Part shown: positions 17,074-27,813 of the stretch, piece by piece
Layout: every line of letters begins with the position of its first letter
How positions within the stretch are numbered: position 1 is the stretch's first letter
Assembly: GCA_004335835.1 (NCBI GenBank)
Contig: RWJK01001880.1
Coordinates: 1 to 64,000, forward strand
Direction: 5' to 3'
Source: Scenedesmus sp. ARA3
Lineage: Eukaryota > Chlorophyta > Chlorophyceae > Sphaeropleales > Scenedesmaceae
Length of the DNA stretch: 64,000 nt
Position numbers and translations under genes: made by a program
Notes under the pieces: generated by a model
Databases searched by the model: none
Seen by the model: only the letters and a program-made list of their open reading frames with translations
What the model was told of the DNA's origin: nothing

Positions 17074-19177
17074 GCTGGTGACGCAAAAAAACAATACAGC
17101 TGCTCGTGCCAAGTAGTTGCTATCTCATCACAGCATTGCACTCCACAACACTGCTCAGTGCACCTGTTTCAGCAGGATCCCGCAGCTTCACAGCTGTCAG
17201 GCATTCAGCTGATGATGCTTCTGGCAATCACTTGTGTTGCACAGCATTGTGACCTTGCTTCAGCTACTCACCCTGCCATCTGGGAAGTTGGCGTTGTCAT
17301 AGATCTGCCAGCAGCAAGACAGCGGCAGCAGTAACGGACGCGGACATCATCTATCGATCATTCAATCATGTGCTTGCTGACATCAGAAACTTTGAAGCTT
17401 GCAAACATCAGATACGTAGCGCATGCAAACACGCACCTGCGCGTGCCAAACAGATCATGACAAACACATAGCAGGCTGCCACCTGCCTCTCCAATAGGCT
17501 GTCCACTTCAAAACACATGCAAAATCCTGAGCAAACTGCTGCACGCCTGTCTGACATGCAGCCTGCACTCACATGGTAGTTGGCGTTTGACCGCTTGTTC
17601 AAAGCCACATTGCCACCTGCACAACGGCAACAGGCAATCAACTTCGAAGGTTACCATGCAGAACCACGTCATTCTGCACAAGCGTACCATGCAAACGCTT
17701 TCCAAACAGAGCGTGCACGTTTAAGCGGGCAGTTGACAGCACATGCTGGCACGATTGCTGCAGCAGTGCTTGCTGCAGCACTGCATGGCACACTGTGCAT
17801 CTGCCAGTGCGTGACAAAGTGATCCAATGCATCGCCACGCACCCGCAGTAGGATCTTGTGTGCCAGTAACAGGGGCATCTTTGGTGCCGCTAGCAGGGGC
17901 ATCTTTGGTGCCGCTTGCAGGATCATCCTTGGTGCCGCTTGCAGGAGCATCCTTGGTGCCGCTTGCAGGAGCGTCTTTGGTGCCGCTAGCAGGGGCATCT
18001 TTGGTACCGCTTGCAGGAGCATCCTTGGTGCCGCTTACAGGAGCATCCTTGGTGCCGCTAGCAGGAGCGTCTTTGGTGCCGCTTGCAGGAGCGTCTTTGA
18101 TGCCGCTTGCAGGAGCGTCTTTGGTGCCGCTTGCAGGAGCATCTTTGGTGCCAATGGATGGAACATTTGTCGCGCCACTGGAGGGAGCGGCTGCTGCCGC
18201 AGGGATGTTTGCTTCGCCGCTTGCAGGAACAGGCCCTGCAACAGGAACGGTTGCTGCCACAGGGATGTTTGCTGCACCGTTTGCAGGAACAGTTGCTGCA
18301 ACAGGAGCGGACTCTGCGCCACTGGCAGGAATAGCTGCAGCGCCTGGGACATTTGCTGTGGCAGGGACGTTTGCTGCGCCACTTGCAGGAACCGTTGTTG
18401 TGGCAGGAACATTTGCTGCGCCAGGAACAGCTGCTGTGGCGGGGACATATGCCGTGGCAGGGGCAGCTGCTGCACCAGGAAGAGTTACAAAGCCAGGCAC
18501 TGCTGCGAAGCCAGCAGCAGCCACTGCGCCAGAGAGGTTTGCTGTGGGTCCATTCTGCCACTGCCCAAACTGCTGGGGCTGAGCAGAAACACGCTGCTGG
18601 TGATTGTTGTGATCATCATGGTGGTCCTGATCATGCTTTTGGCGCTCTGCTTCATTTCCTGCAAAGTCTGGGAGCCCGGGAAGGTCACGCGGCCATTCGG
18701 GCTTGCGACCTTGGCAATGGAACAGCAGCAGCAGTTGCAGGGTTGCAGGAAAGTCAGCAGCAGCCTGCGCATGGATCAATTTACTGGCCATGGCATGCTG
18801 CTTGCAGGGTTGTGGCACGCTGTTGCCAAGCTAAGACACCATGATGATGCTAGCTGGCCGGCCAGCATAGCATGCTGTTGTATATGCCATGCTGTGCTGT
18901 TTGCTGAGTCATGGTCTGCTGTTTGCTGGCCCACGCCATGCTGCATGCTGGTCTATGGCATGCAATTTCCAGGCCCATATTATGCTGCTTTCTGGTCCAT
19001 CGCAGGTTCTTCGATTGGTCCAAGGCATGCTGCAATAGCCGAGACTGCTGGCAGAGCAGGGCCCTGTTGCAACTTACTGTCTGCTACACCAAAGTCCCTG
19101 GCTGCCAGCGCCAGCTGACACAGGGCACCTCCACAAATAAAGACCAGAGGGAGAGCGTAGAAGAGTTTCTTTGCCAT
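16440..19177 (-). CDS. Secreted chimeric protein: signal peptide, Ala/Pro repeats, barwin-like domain
   Basis: Six exons (19177-19078, 18709-17843, 17616-17573, 17304-17272, 17033-16813, 16542-16440) give 455 aa with all phases matching. The N-terminus MAKKLFYALPLVFICGGALC is a signal peptide. A His/Asp-rich stretch and a long P-A-T-V low-complexity region follow, with twelve TKDAPASG units. The C-terminus has the barwin layout of a double-psi barrel: LYCMC, FFKQYGW, IQCGECIKIRN, an NGKTIVARRMD strand and FDFDYERTFKPLD, ending WAKVPC. Barwin proteins bind or cleave wall polysaccharides in plants. Two of the six usual cysteines (barwin AFCG and VDQC) are absent here. The protein is inferred to be extracellular or wall-associated. 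The acceptor of exon 2 (CCAAG) was chosen because it preserves phase. Confidence 0.75.
17862..18149 (-). repeat. 24-bp coding minisatellite, twelve TKDAPASG units
   Basis: Twelve 24-bp units in frame encode TKDAPASG with rare variants (IKD, KDD, PVSG, PVTG). The tract lies within the second exon of the barwin-like gene. Codon-level differences between units are mainly GCT/GCA and GGC context changes, so expansion is recent. Confidence 0.9.
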
Positions 19178-20159
19178 GGTGTAGCACTGCTTGGCAGACG
19201 GCGAAGGTAATCGGCAGTGGCAGTCTGCAGGAACAGCAGCAGTGAAGGGTCAGCACAGCAGCGTGCCGCCAGAGCCACTCGACTTAGCATGGTTGGACTA
19301 GGATTGAATCTAAATGACATTGACAGCAGCTGTAAGTACGCTCAATGGTGCCTTTGCGAGTTTGTGCTGTTCCCGCCAAACCCACCTGTTGTTTCCCCAC
19401 CAGATCAGGGCAGAACGTAAAGAAAGTGAGTACCACGCCTGATGCTTTGCTCGCGTTTACATGCCATCACGGTTGAGGCCCGTGTCTGTTAATCTTGTAG
19501 CCGATGGCAGGTGGGAACCTTGGATTTTATGCCGTGGCGAGAAGGGAGGCCGGGTGACCACACGCGAACCCTGCCGGGCCCTTATAATCAAGAAGTTTGG
19601 TCTGCTGTGCTGGGTTTGGTCTTGCTGCAAAGCTGCAATCGTCCGACTCATGTTCGCAGTCTGACGCCTTGCTGGCAGTCACACATGGAGGTGTGCTGGC
19701 ACCAGTGGATTTTGATGCAGGGCAACATGCCTGTGTTCAAATAACACGTTGGCACCTGCACAAAGCGACCGTGATGTTGAGCAACGTGCAGGTTGAGCTG
19801 ACTGCCAGGGTAGCCAGTGATGGTTGACTCTCTTACATGTGCCCCACGTCAGGTAGCCGCCACAAGCAAACACTGTGCTTGCGCGATCCTGCAGCATGCA
19901 CAAAGTAACACAACGGCATCATGTGGCTAGCATGCACTGAACACAGAGCTTGCAGCTGAACCCACCGCAGCACATGCCTTGCTGCACCTGCACTTAGCAA
20001 CTCATCAAATGAGTCATGATCAGGACACCAGCCACCAGAAGAACACGGCAATTGTGACGCTGCATGCTCTCAACAATCCACAAGCACTGCTTGCTGTTGT
20101 TTGCAACCACACCATGTGCCCAAGGTCATGCCACTGCTGCTGATACATCGGACCACAGA
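19178..20159. other. Intergenic region upstream of the barwin-like gene
   Basis: No exon was supported. It separates the start of the barwin-like gene from the stop of TIP41, both on the minus strand, so it should hold the promoter of the former and the polyadenylation region of the latter. No specific element was identified. Confidence 0.4.
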
Positions 20160-22749
20160 CTATGCCGACCCTGCGCCTGCTGCTGCTGCTCCTACACCAT
20201 CCTGCTGCTGCTGCTGCTGCTGCTGTGTTGGCAGCAGCAGCTCGTGCAGCTCAAACTTGGTGAGGCACTGCGGCGCAATGGCTGAAAACACATTGGCGGC
20301 TGCCTCTGCATCTTCGTAGCCCGCCACTGAGGTGGGCGCGCCTGCTGCTGCCAGCTGCTGCATACTGCCCTCGCAGTGCTTGGTCTCCCGGATGATCACA
20401 GGCTGCGCCACATCCAGCCTGCAGGACAACAGCAGCAGCGACGCTTGTTGACAGAAAGATGAGCAAGTTGTGTTGGGCAAGTGACATGCAGAAGCAACTG
20501 CATGACTCCTTCAAGACGGCAATGCATCCGCTTCACTGAGTTTAGTGTTTCTTGATGAAAGCCATACTTCCATACTGCAGCTGGCGGGTGGTGATCTGTG
20601 ATACTCCATTGCACGCATGCAGTTCCGTGCTTTCTGACATGGCTGCACCACGCAAGCGGGCAACTCTGCGTTTGACGAGCTGAGCTAGACAAATGCGGCG
20701 GTTGTTGCCAACCAAATACAGTAGCCTCAAACCACCAGCTCACCTGCAGAGGTGGCGCACCTCCTTCAGCCGCACCAGGCAGCCGTCCACACTCCAAGAC
20801 ACCAACATGAAATGAAAACATCGACACGCAACCAGTGGCCGCCTAACCCGCAGAAGCTGCGCGCCTCCCTCAGCCGTCCACTGTCCAAAGCAATGACTCA
20901 TTGCTCGACATAAAGGGAACAAAACAAACCAGCGGCACTGCCACCTGCAGAGGTGGCGCACCTCCCTCAGCCGCACCAGGCAGCCGTCCACACTTCAAGA
21001 CACCAACATGAATGAAAAACATCAGCACGCAACCAGTGGCCGCCTAACCCGCAGAAGCTGCGCGCCCCCCTCAGCCGTCCACTGTCCAAAGCAATGACTC
21101 ATTGCTCGACATAAAAGGAACAAACAAACCAGCGGCACTGCCACCTGCAGAGGTGGCGCACCTCCCTCAGCCGCACCAGGCAGCCGTCCACACTCCAAGA
21201 CACCAACATGAAATGAAAACATCAGCACGCAACCAGTGGCCCCCTAACCAGCAGAAGCCGCGCACCTCCCTCAGCCGTCCACTGTCCAAAGCAATGACTC
21301 ATTGCTCGACATAAAAGGAACAAAAAACCCAGCAGCAGTGCCGCCTGCAGACGTGGCGAACCTCCCTCAGCTGCACAAGGCAGCCGTCCAGTTTTTTAGT
21401 AATGGCATGAATACCTTCTAACATGACACAGTTGGTGCCAGCCTCACCTGCACAAGTGGCGACCCTCCCGCAGCCACACCAGGCAGCCGTCCACTTGTCG
21501 CAACAGCACTTCTCGAACAGCAAGGAGCAAACGCTTGTTTCACAAATAAAATCCAAGAAAACCGCAGCACATAACAAACAGCCGCCTCACCTGCAGAAGT
21601 GGCGCACCTCCCGCAGCCGCACCAGGCAGCCGTCCACGCGCAGCCAGAAGCGCAGCAGCACCAGCCAGCAGCGAGGCATCACCCGCACCTGAAGCAAGCA
21701 GCAGCAGCAGCAGCAGCAGCAACAGTAGCAGCAGAGGCACAGGGACATCTTCAGATGCAGCGTTACCACTGTTGCATCAGACTAACAGCAAAATTGCAAA
21801 AAATTACGTTGTAACATAGACAGCGCACATGGGTGGTGTCCCACTGCCCCACCGGAATGGTGAACTGGCACACGCCGTTGGCGTCCAGCTTTGAACCACA
21901 CAGCAACATCATGCACGGCATGTAACCTGAGATATGTCAGAACCAACAAGCTACACACTCACCTTGACGGTCAGCTGGCACACGCCATTATCATCCAGCT
22001 CTGATTCAAACAGCAACAGTTACAAAGCACGCAGAACAAGCAGTTGAACAGGGGGTTTACACCCTACCGCCGCACCTTAACTGTCAGCTGGCACACACCG
22101 TTGTCGTCCAGCTCTGATTCATACAGCGGCACCTCAGCATAAAACAGGATGGGCTCATCCTTGCTCATCAGCATGCGGCGGTCGATCTGGCTGCTGCTGC
22201 GCTGCCACTGCGGCAGCTGCTGCTGCTGCTGCTGGGAGGTGCTGGCGCCGGGTGCACTGCAAGCGGCGGCAGCTGGTGCTGCAGCAGCCACTTGCTGCTG
22301 CTGCTGCTGCTGCTGCTGTTGTTCTGTTCCACTGTTGTTGCTGCTGCTGCCGAAGTGTGGTGGCGACAAGCTCAGGCTGCCACAATACGACGTCGTGTAG
22401 GTCCAGTCATACTCCAGAACAACTGCCTGCTGCTTTTCAATCTCCTGCAAGCGTGCCGCCTGCCACTCCCTCGCAAGGTTCACTTTCAGCGGCGGCAAAT
22501 CATCTGCCTTCCACTGCTTTAGTGCATCTAGCGCATTAAATTGTAACACAACACCTGAGGCCTCATGCCTGAGCTGCAGGCTGCTGTTGCCAAAGCAGAT
22601 CTCAGGCAGAGTGAGTACGCCTCCCAACTGCTCTGAGTACTGATCCATGAGGCTGCTTCCTATGATGGGGGCTGTGCGGGCGGCCACGCTCCAGCCCCTT
22701 ACACTGTATGACTCCTCATGCACGCGGCTGGCACGGGCAAGCGGCTCCA

Positions 22750-22750
<1 letters not shown>
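20160..22750 (-). CDS. TIP41: TIP41-like protein (TOR/PP2A signalling)
   Basis: Exons 22750-22076, 21688-21591 and 20418-20160 join without phase error to 343 aa. TIP41 family landmarks occur in order: an N-terminal VRGWSVAARTAPI, LPEICFGNSSLQLRHEASG, FNALDALKQWK, EYDWTYTTSYCG, DEPILFYAEVPLYESELDDN, GVCQLTVKVRVMPRCW joined to LVLLRFWLRVDG and then VREVRH-type sequence. TIP41 binds the TAP42/alpha4 branch of PP2A-type phosphatases in TOR signalling and is cytosolic. The protein exceeds the usual size of about 270-290 aa because of a poly-Q/A insert around residues 140-185 and a poly-Q tail. The start ATG at 22750 heads a conserved N-terminus. Both introns hold copies of the preceding exon's end. 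Confidence 0.92.
20740..21500 (-). repeat. Ladder of copied TIP41 exon-2 ends with donors, about 198-bp period
   Basis: VDGCLVRLREVRHLCR followed by a donor-like G/GTGGCAGTG or GTGAGC occurs at about 20747-20800, 20945-20995, 21143-21195, 21340-21390 and 21450-21495, beyond the true exon end at 21591. Three units also share 120-150 bp of flank (AATGACTCATTGCTCGACAT), so the unit covers exon end plus intron. Confidence 0.88.
21855..22005 (-). repeat. Two copies of the TIP41 exon-1 end
   Basis: DDNGVCQLTVK followed by GTGAG is repeated at about 21962-22000, and a shorter NGVCQFTI version occurs at about 21850-21895. Both lie in intron 1 downstream of the real junction at 22076. Confidence 0.75.
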
Positions 22751-22781
<31 letters not shown>

Positions 22782-23632
22782 GTGATGGTGGTGGTAGTGG
22801 TAGTGGTGGTGATCCGGTTGCTGCTGCGTTTGCTGCTGCTGGCGATAGGTTGGGCGGAGGGTGCTGGCTATGCAGCAGCAGCAGTGAGCGTGTTGCTGCT
22901 GAAGCGATACAGCTTACAGCTTCTTGGTGTGCACTGCAGCCTGCTCGTGCAGTGGCTGCGTGTGGATGATTCTTTTTTACTATATTTGATTGTAGATCAA
23001 GTGCATCTGCTGTATGTGAGGCCTGCAAGCGTGGAAGTGTTCCAATCAGTTTGGGGCAGAACAAGACAGCGTTGCTGCTGAACAGCACTGTTCATGTAGT
23101 GATCATCTACAGCCAAGAACATGTCAACAAAAACGGCGACTGAGAGCAGCACTCAGACGCAGGAGGCATTCGTGCAGCAGCGAGTTCAAGTTAGAACGTG
23201 CCATGTCACTTGCTGCTATACACCGAAGTCGCCAATGGCAACATTGAAACGATCAACAAACGTTTTCACATTGGCCGATGAGCTTCTAGTTTACACATCC
23301 GCTTTCCAGCCACCTGAGTGACCCCAGTGCTTCTGCCCTCCCTCTGCTGCTCAGGATCCTTGCACCGCAGCGTCAACTAGAACCACTTGTGACGCGTTAT
23401 TAAACTTCATCGCTTTAGTCGCTTTGCGTTATCGTCTGTAGACGCTGCGCACCAACAGCAGCACTGCAACAGCAGCAGCATAGGAGCAGCAGCAGCAGCA
23501 GCAGCAGCAGTCACTCCACTGCACCACACCTCGAACATGTTCTGCAAGTGCAGTAAAAAGCAGTAGCATACACAGAGCAAACGTCTCTTGGCGGTCTCTG
23601 GTTCGTAACAGCAGGCTGTAGCAGAAGCAGCA

Positions 23633-23671
<39 letters not shown>
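22751..23671. other. Divergent intergenic region between TIP41 and mL41
   Basis: It holds the shared 5' regions of two divergent housekeeping genes. Imperfect CTG/GGT runs lie next to the TIP41 start and CAG runs next to the mL41 start (5' UTR). No further gene was seen. Confidence 0.5.
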
Positions 23672-24390
23672 ATGTCACTCGTGGGGCTGCTGTCATCCAT
23701 GGCTCGCACACGCTCAGTGCCCAAGCGAGGGTGGAAGGTGGGCAGACTGTAGTTTCCTTTTGAAACTTGGGACGCAACGTTTGGCTTGGTGTAGCTTCAG
23801 CATTGCAGTATGCGCTTCGAGCAGGCGCAGATTCATGTCGAGGCTGCAGCCATGCAGCATTGCTGCGGTTTGAGCAGCACCTGGCACCCGCTGTGTGCAT
23901 TGCATTACCGTGCAGCTCACTTCACACCACTCGCCACAGGTGGTCACTGGCAAGCAGCAGCACGAATTTGACAACATCACCACCTCACCTCACCACGCTA
24001 GGTGCCGACTGGCCGCCCTGCATGTGCTGCCTGCCAGGCGCAGTGCGCCTTTATCCCTCATTTCTGCAGGTGCTGACTGGCAAGCAAAGCGGCAACTTTG
24101 CAAGGGCACCACCTCAAATGACCGCAAATTGCACCAAACACTGACAATCACGCTGTGTATTGCACCCCACGGCTGCTGTTACCCAGGTGCTGACCGGCAA
24201 GCAGAAGCGCGACTTCAACAAGGGCAAGCGCGCCATGCAGGCAGGCTTCATGGACAGATACAAGAACTTTGTGCTGGTGCCGAGCATGCTGCCACAGTAC
24301 AAGGTTCCAGAATTTCCGCTAGGCTTTGCTCTGAAGCCGTATGTAGCCCGCACAGCGCCTAAAGAAGGCGAGGAGAGACGGCGGAAGTGA
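23672..24390 (+). CDS. Mitochondrial large ribosomal subunit protein mL41
   Basis: Two exons, 23672-23737 and 24187-24390, join in phase 0 to 89 aa. The order of features fits mL41: a short basic N-terminus (MARTRSVPKRGWK), TGKQKRDFNKGKRAMQAGF, a linker, and the signature YKVPEFPLGFALKPYVA ahead of a charged KEGEERRRK tail. In the family a YxVPxLxxFxLKPYV core is typical. mL41 is a peripheral protein of the mitoribosome large subunit; the basic N-terminus is compatible with mitochondrial import. The ATG at 23672 follows a 5' UTR (CAG)n run. Two copies of the exon-2 start precede the exon, and four copies of its end, each with a stop codon, follow the gene. Confidence 0.8.
23938..24110 (+). 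repeat. Two copies of the mL41 exon-2 start with acceptor
   Basis: CACAG followed by GTGGTCACTGGCAAGCAG at 23938 and CTGCAG followed by GTGCTGACTGGCAAGCAA at about 24069 repeat the real acceptor and VLTGKQ start at 24187, with spacings of about 130 and 118 bp. The copies lose the reading frame within 40 bp. Confidence 0.85.
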
Positions 24391-24479
24391 TACAGCTGCG
24401 CAGTGGCAGTAGCTCTGAGCGAGTATACTGCAGGTGCAGCAGCAGCAGCAGCGGCAGCAGCGGCAGCACTCTTTGAGCG

Positions 24480-25084
24480 TGCTGGGCTGCCGCTGGTGGT
24501 GCCCAGCATGCTGCCGCAGTACAAGGTGCCGGAGTTCCCGCTAGGCTTTGCGCTGAAGCCGTATGTGGCTCGCCTAGCCCCTAAAGAGGGCGAGGAGAGA
24601 CGGCGGAAATGATGCAGCTGCACAGTGGCAGTGATGGTGATTGAGTGGATCTTGCAGGCGCAGCTGAAGCAGCAGCAGCAGCAGCAGCAGTGGCAGCAGT
24701 GTTGAGCATGCTGGGCTGCTGCTGGTGGTGCCCAGCATGCTGCCACAGTACAAGGTGCTGGAGGTCCTTCTGGGCTTTGCGCTAAAGCCGTATGTGGCTC
24801 GCACGCCTCCTAAAGAGGGCGAGGAGCGGCGGCGGAAGTAATGCAGCTGCGCATTTGCAGTGATGGTGATTGAGTGGCAGCAGCAGCGGCGGTGGCGGCA
24901 GCAGCAGCGGCAGCCGCGGCGGCAGCAGCAGTAGCCGCTGCGGCAGCAGCAGCTGTGTTGCAGCGGCTATGCTCAGCGCTGAAGCCGTGTGTGGTTGGCA
25001 AAGCTCCTAAAGAGGGCGAGGAGAGGCAGCGGAAGTGACGCAGCAGTGCAGTGGCATGACGTCGATAAAGTGGATCTTGCAGGC

Positions 25085-25115
<31 letters not shown>

Positions 25116-25290
25116 CAGCAGTAGCAGCAGCAGCAGCGGCAGCATTATTGATCATGATGGGCTGCCGCTGGTGGCGCCCAGCATGCTGCCGCAGTTACAG
25201 GTGCCGGAGATACCACTAGGCTTTGCGCTGAAGCCGTATGTGACCCGCACAGCCCCCAAAGAGGGCGAGGAGAGATGGCGGAAGTGATGC
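24480..25290 (+). repeat. Four copies of the mL41 3' coding end
   Basis: Segments encoding VPSMLPQYKVPEF through KEGEERRRK and stop lie at about 24496-24612, 24727-24842, 24979-25038 (short) and 25171-25287, separated by (GCA)n tracts. The first is nearly perfect; the third keeps only the last 60 bp. None has its own start or a clear acceptor. Confidence 0.88.
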
Positions 25291-25322
25291 AGCACCTTAC
25301 ACATGCAGCACCACGGCAGCGG

Positions 25323-25428
<106 letters not shown>

Positions 25429-25977
25429 TAACAGGCGCGGCTGCGGAGACCTTGTTGCAATGGCTCAGCTGTGCCTCAGCTTTATGCCGGGAGCACGAGA
25501 AGCATAAGGTTTTCAGCCACTGCAGCTGCTGAGGCCCTGCAGTTGAGCAGGGACGGTTTGTTGCCCAGCACAGGGCCCACGCCACAGCAGCAATGGTGCT
25601 CATGCGCACGTAGCAGCACTGCAGGTTGTGGCGACTGCTGCGGCATGCAGCGCCATGAAGCATATGGGGCCTACAAGGGGCAGCAGGCTATGACACCGGG
25701 AGTGGTGTTAATCAAGGTATTCTTGCTGCGTTGCAGCAGCATGTGTGTCTGCCCAGGCTCAGCATTCCTGAGCAGGAAATGTGTGTGGCAAATATTGGGA
25801 GAAGTGGCGGGCAGGCTGAGTGCATTTGAGTGTTGCAGCTGCCAGCCTCGTGCCTTCGCCGTGGCACTTTTGGTTGTTGGGGTGACATTTGCGACAGGGA
25901 AGCATGTACACGCCTTGTGTCCTCTTGCACCAGATGTTATGAAGGTGCTGCTTGAGCAGGCAGAGTTGCAACATAAA

Positions 25978-26053
25978 GTTGCACCGGCCGCGGCCTTGCT
26001 TATAGGGTCTGTCACGTGACACACCCTATAAGCAAGGCCGCGGCCGGTGCAAC
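25978..26053. repeat. 76-bp near-perfect palindrome
   Basis: Arms 25978-26008 and 26023-26053 are exact 31-base reverse complements, and the 14-base centre contains the palindrome TGTCACGTGACA (26010-26021). Only the C/C pair at 26009 and 26022 is mismatched. The arms begin GTTGCACCGGCCGCGGCC. Confidence 0.95.
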
Positions 26054-26142
26054 TGCTGTGCACAGCAGTCCGCCATGACATCATCATCATGTTACCCATC
26101 AAGCCATAATCCGCCATGACAGTAGCTGTCACGTGATGGGTA
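26052..26142. repeat. Secondary inverted repeats beside the palindrome
   Basis: ACTGCTGTGCACAGCAGT (about 26052-26069) is a perfect palindrome. TACCCATCA (26093-26101) and TGATGGGTA (26134-26142) form another inverted pair. CCGCCATGAC occurs twice between 26070 and 26120, and GTCACGTGA recurs at about 26129. Confidence 0.85.
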
Positions 26143-27074
26143 CCACCCACGCGTTGGTAACGCACTGAGGATGATTACAGCGGCCCACATGCGGGTGTAC
26201 ACCGCGGGCTCCACACGCTTATTGGCCATCTGTCACAGGCTTCCGAAAGCAGTCTCGCTGTCAACAGCCTGCGGCTTCTGTCGCAAGCACATGAAGCACA
26301 AATGTAAGCAGTGCAGCAAGATCACCTTGACAGCACGCTGTGCACTTCAAAGCCACATGTTGCAGCGCTGCTGGTATGCAGCCGCTGCAGCACCACACGC
26401 GTGACAGTGCACAACAGTACAGCACAATGTAGCATGATCGCCCGTCAACCGAAGGCCATTGCTGTGCCATATTCAACGGCGCGAGCAATCATATCCACAG
26501 AAACAGTTGACACGCAGCACATTCTTAGCAGCAGTGCCTTGCGCTGCCTTATTCAGTGCACACGCGCTGCACGTTAACAACATTGCTGCCGGCCAGTAGC
26601 GCTGATGATGGCTGCTGTGCACTGCAACACAATGAGGTTGCCAAGTTCGAAATCCACCAATCATTGTTGGCCCACATAAGTTTTGTAGCTTGAATCCCCG
26701 AGCACAAGTTGAATGTGGTCATGTGCGAGCCAAAATGCCACTATGAACTTGCGCTTGCGCCTAGCCAAAAGCCAGCAGCTGCAGAAGCACCACCAGATGC
26801 ATAACAAACAAACACGAGCATGCCTAGTGCTGCACCTTCTTTAAGAGAACAGCTGCACAGCTGTTTTTACTGTACTGTTGTCTCTGTCCCTGCCACAAGG
26901 CACTGTTCCCTGCATCGCCCAACAACTCCGCTGCACAGCCATAACTAGGTCTGCAGCAGCGATGGCTTCAAAACATGTCCAAAAAAAGTTGATTACTCTG
27001 AGCTTTGCACACCGCCTGAAACGCCTCTGCTATAACACATGTGAGCGCTGCAGCATTTAGCTGGTAGTGTTGCC

Positions 27075-27113
<39 letters not shown>

Positions 27114-27127
27114 CAGTAGGGTGCTGT

Positions 27128-27193
27128 TCAGCTGCTGCCCTTCCCTCGCCGCACTGCCTCCACTGCTTCCTCTGCCAGGTCAGCATCCAACCT

Positions 27194-27241
<48 letters not shown>

Positions 27242-27483
27242 GCAATAAGCAGCAATCGCACGGTCAGCAAACCTCCACAGCAGCCGCATCAGCTGCAACC
27301 ACACGCAGGCTGCAGCAAACCGTACCTGCACTACATGGCAGCATTGCTGCTGCGACTGCACATAGCGGTCGCGTTGCCAATTTGATACAATTGATTCATC
27401 AGAGGGAGCCATGCACTTATGTGTGTCGCGATCAGTGCGCATGCATGCATGCGATGTTGAGCCTGGGAGTGCTGCTGCTGCCG

Positions 27484-27543
<60 letters not shown>

Positions 27544-27593
27544 NNNNNNNNNNNNNNNNNNNNNNNNNNNNNNNNNNNNNNNNNNNNNNNNNN

Positions 27594-27649
<56 letters not shown>

Positions 27650-27813
27650 GCTGCCACTCACTTGCTTTTCAGCATTGTCTCCACTACCTCCAGCTGTCTA
27701 TCATCTTCTAGCTGCTTGCCAGCCTCCTCCAGCTGTGTAATCAGCTGTTCTTCTGAAATTTTGCCATTCTGGGCATCCTCTGCAGCTGCATATACGGTTT
27801 GCATGACGCTCAT
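27128..27813 (-). CDS. Small acidic helical protein, 71 aa, function unknown
   Basis: Two exons, 27813-27662 and 27191-27128, join in phase (AA plus G) to exactly 72 codons. The start ACAATGAGC at 27813 gives MSVMQTVYAAAEDAQNGK; ISEEQLITQLEEAGKQLEDD and VVETMLKSKLDADLAEEAVE follow, and the end is RRGKGSS. Heptad-like Leu/Glu spacing suggests alpha-helix or coiled coil. No signal peptide or membrane segment is present. The family was not recognised. The intron begins with sense-strand (CAG)n and ends with (CTG)n before the acceptor, and it contains an assembly gap. The gene is divergent from selenoprotein K with 422 bp between the start codons. Confidence 0.65.
27194..27240. repeat. (CAG)n tract, intron 3' end of the 71-aa gene
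   Basis: The run is CAG on the plus strand, hence (CTG)n in the sense of the minus-strand gene, and it ends directly in the CAG acceptor at 27192. It serves as the pyrimidine-like tract of that intron. Confidence 0.9.
27484..27650. repeat. Long (CTG)n tract with a 50-base assembly gap
   Basis: CTG units run from about 27484 to 27543 and from 27594 to about 27649, separated by N at 27544-27593. The true length is unknown. On the sense strand of the 71-aa gene this is (CAG)n just after the donor at 27661. Confidence 0.9.

Noticed and set aside
17827..19118. Long plus-strand open frames (up to about 420 codons) over 17827-19118
   Set aside because: They are antisense to the barwin-like gene. 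The 24-bp repeat is a multiple of three, so several frames stay open, but only the minus frame has a signal peptide, phase-consistent introns and a domain.
20740..21590. CRISPR-like regular spacing of repeats
   Set aside because: Unit length is about 198 bp, repeats are parts of a TIP41 exon plus intron, and the genome is eukaryotic.
27067..27711. Long poly-Cys, poly-Leu, poly-Ser or poly-Ala frames through the CTG/CAG tracts and the N gap
   Set aside because: They are translations of a trinucleotide run in the intron of the 71-aa gene and depend on unknown bases in the gap.
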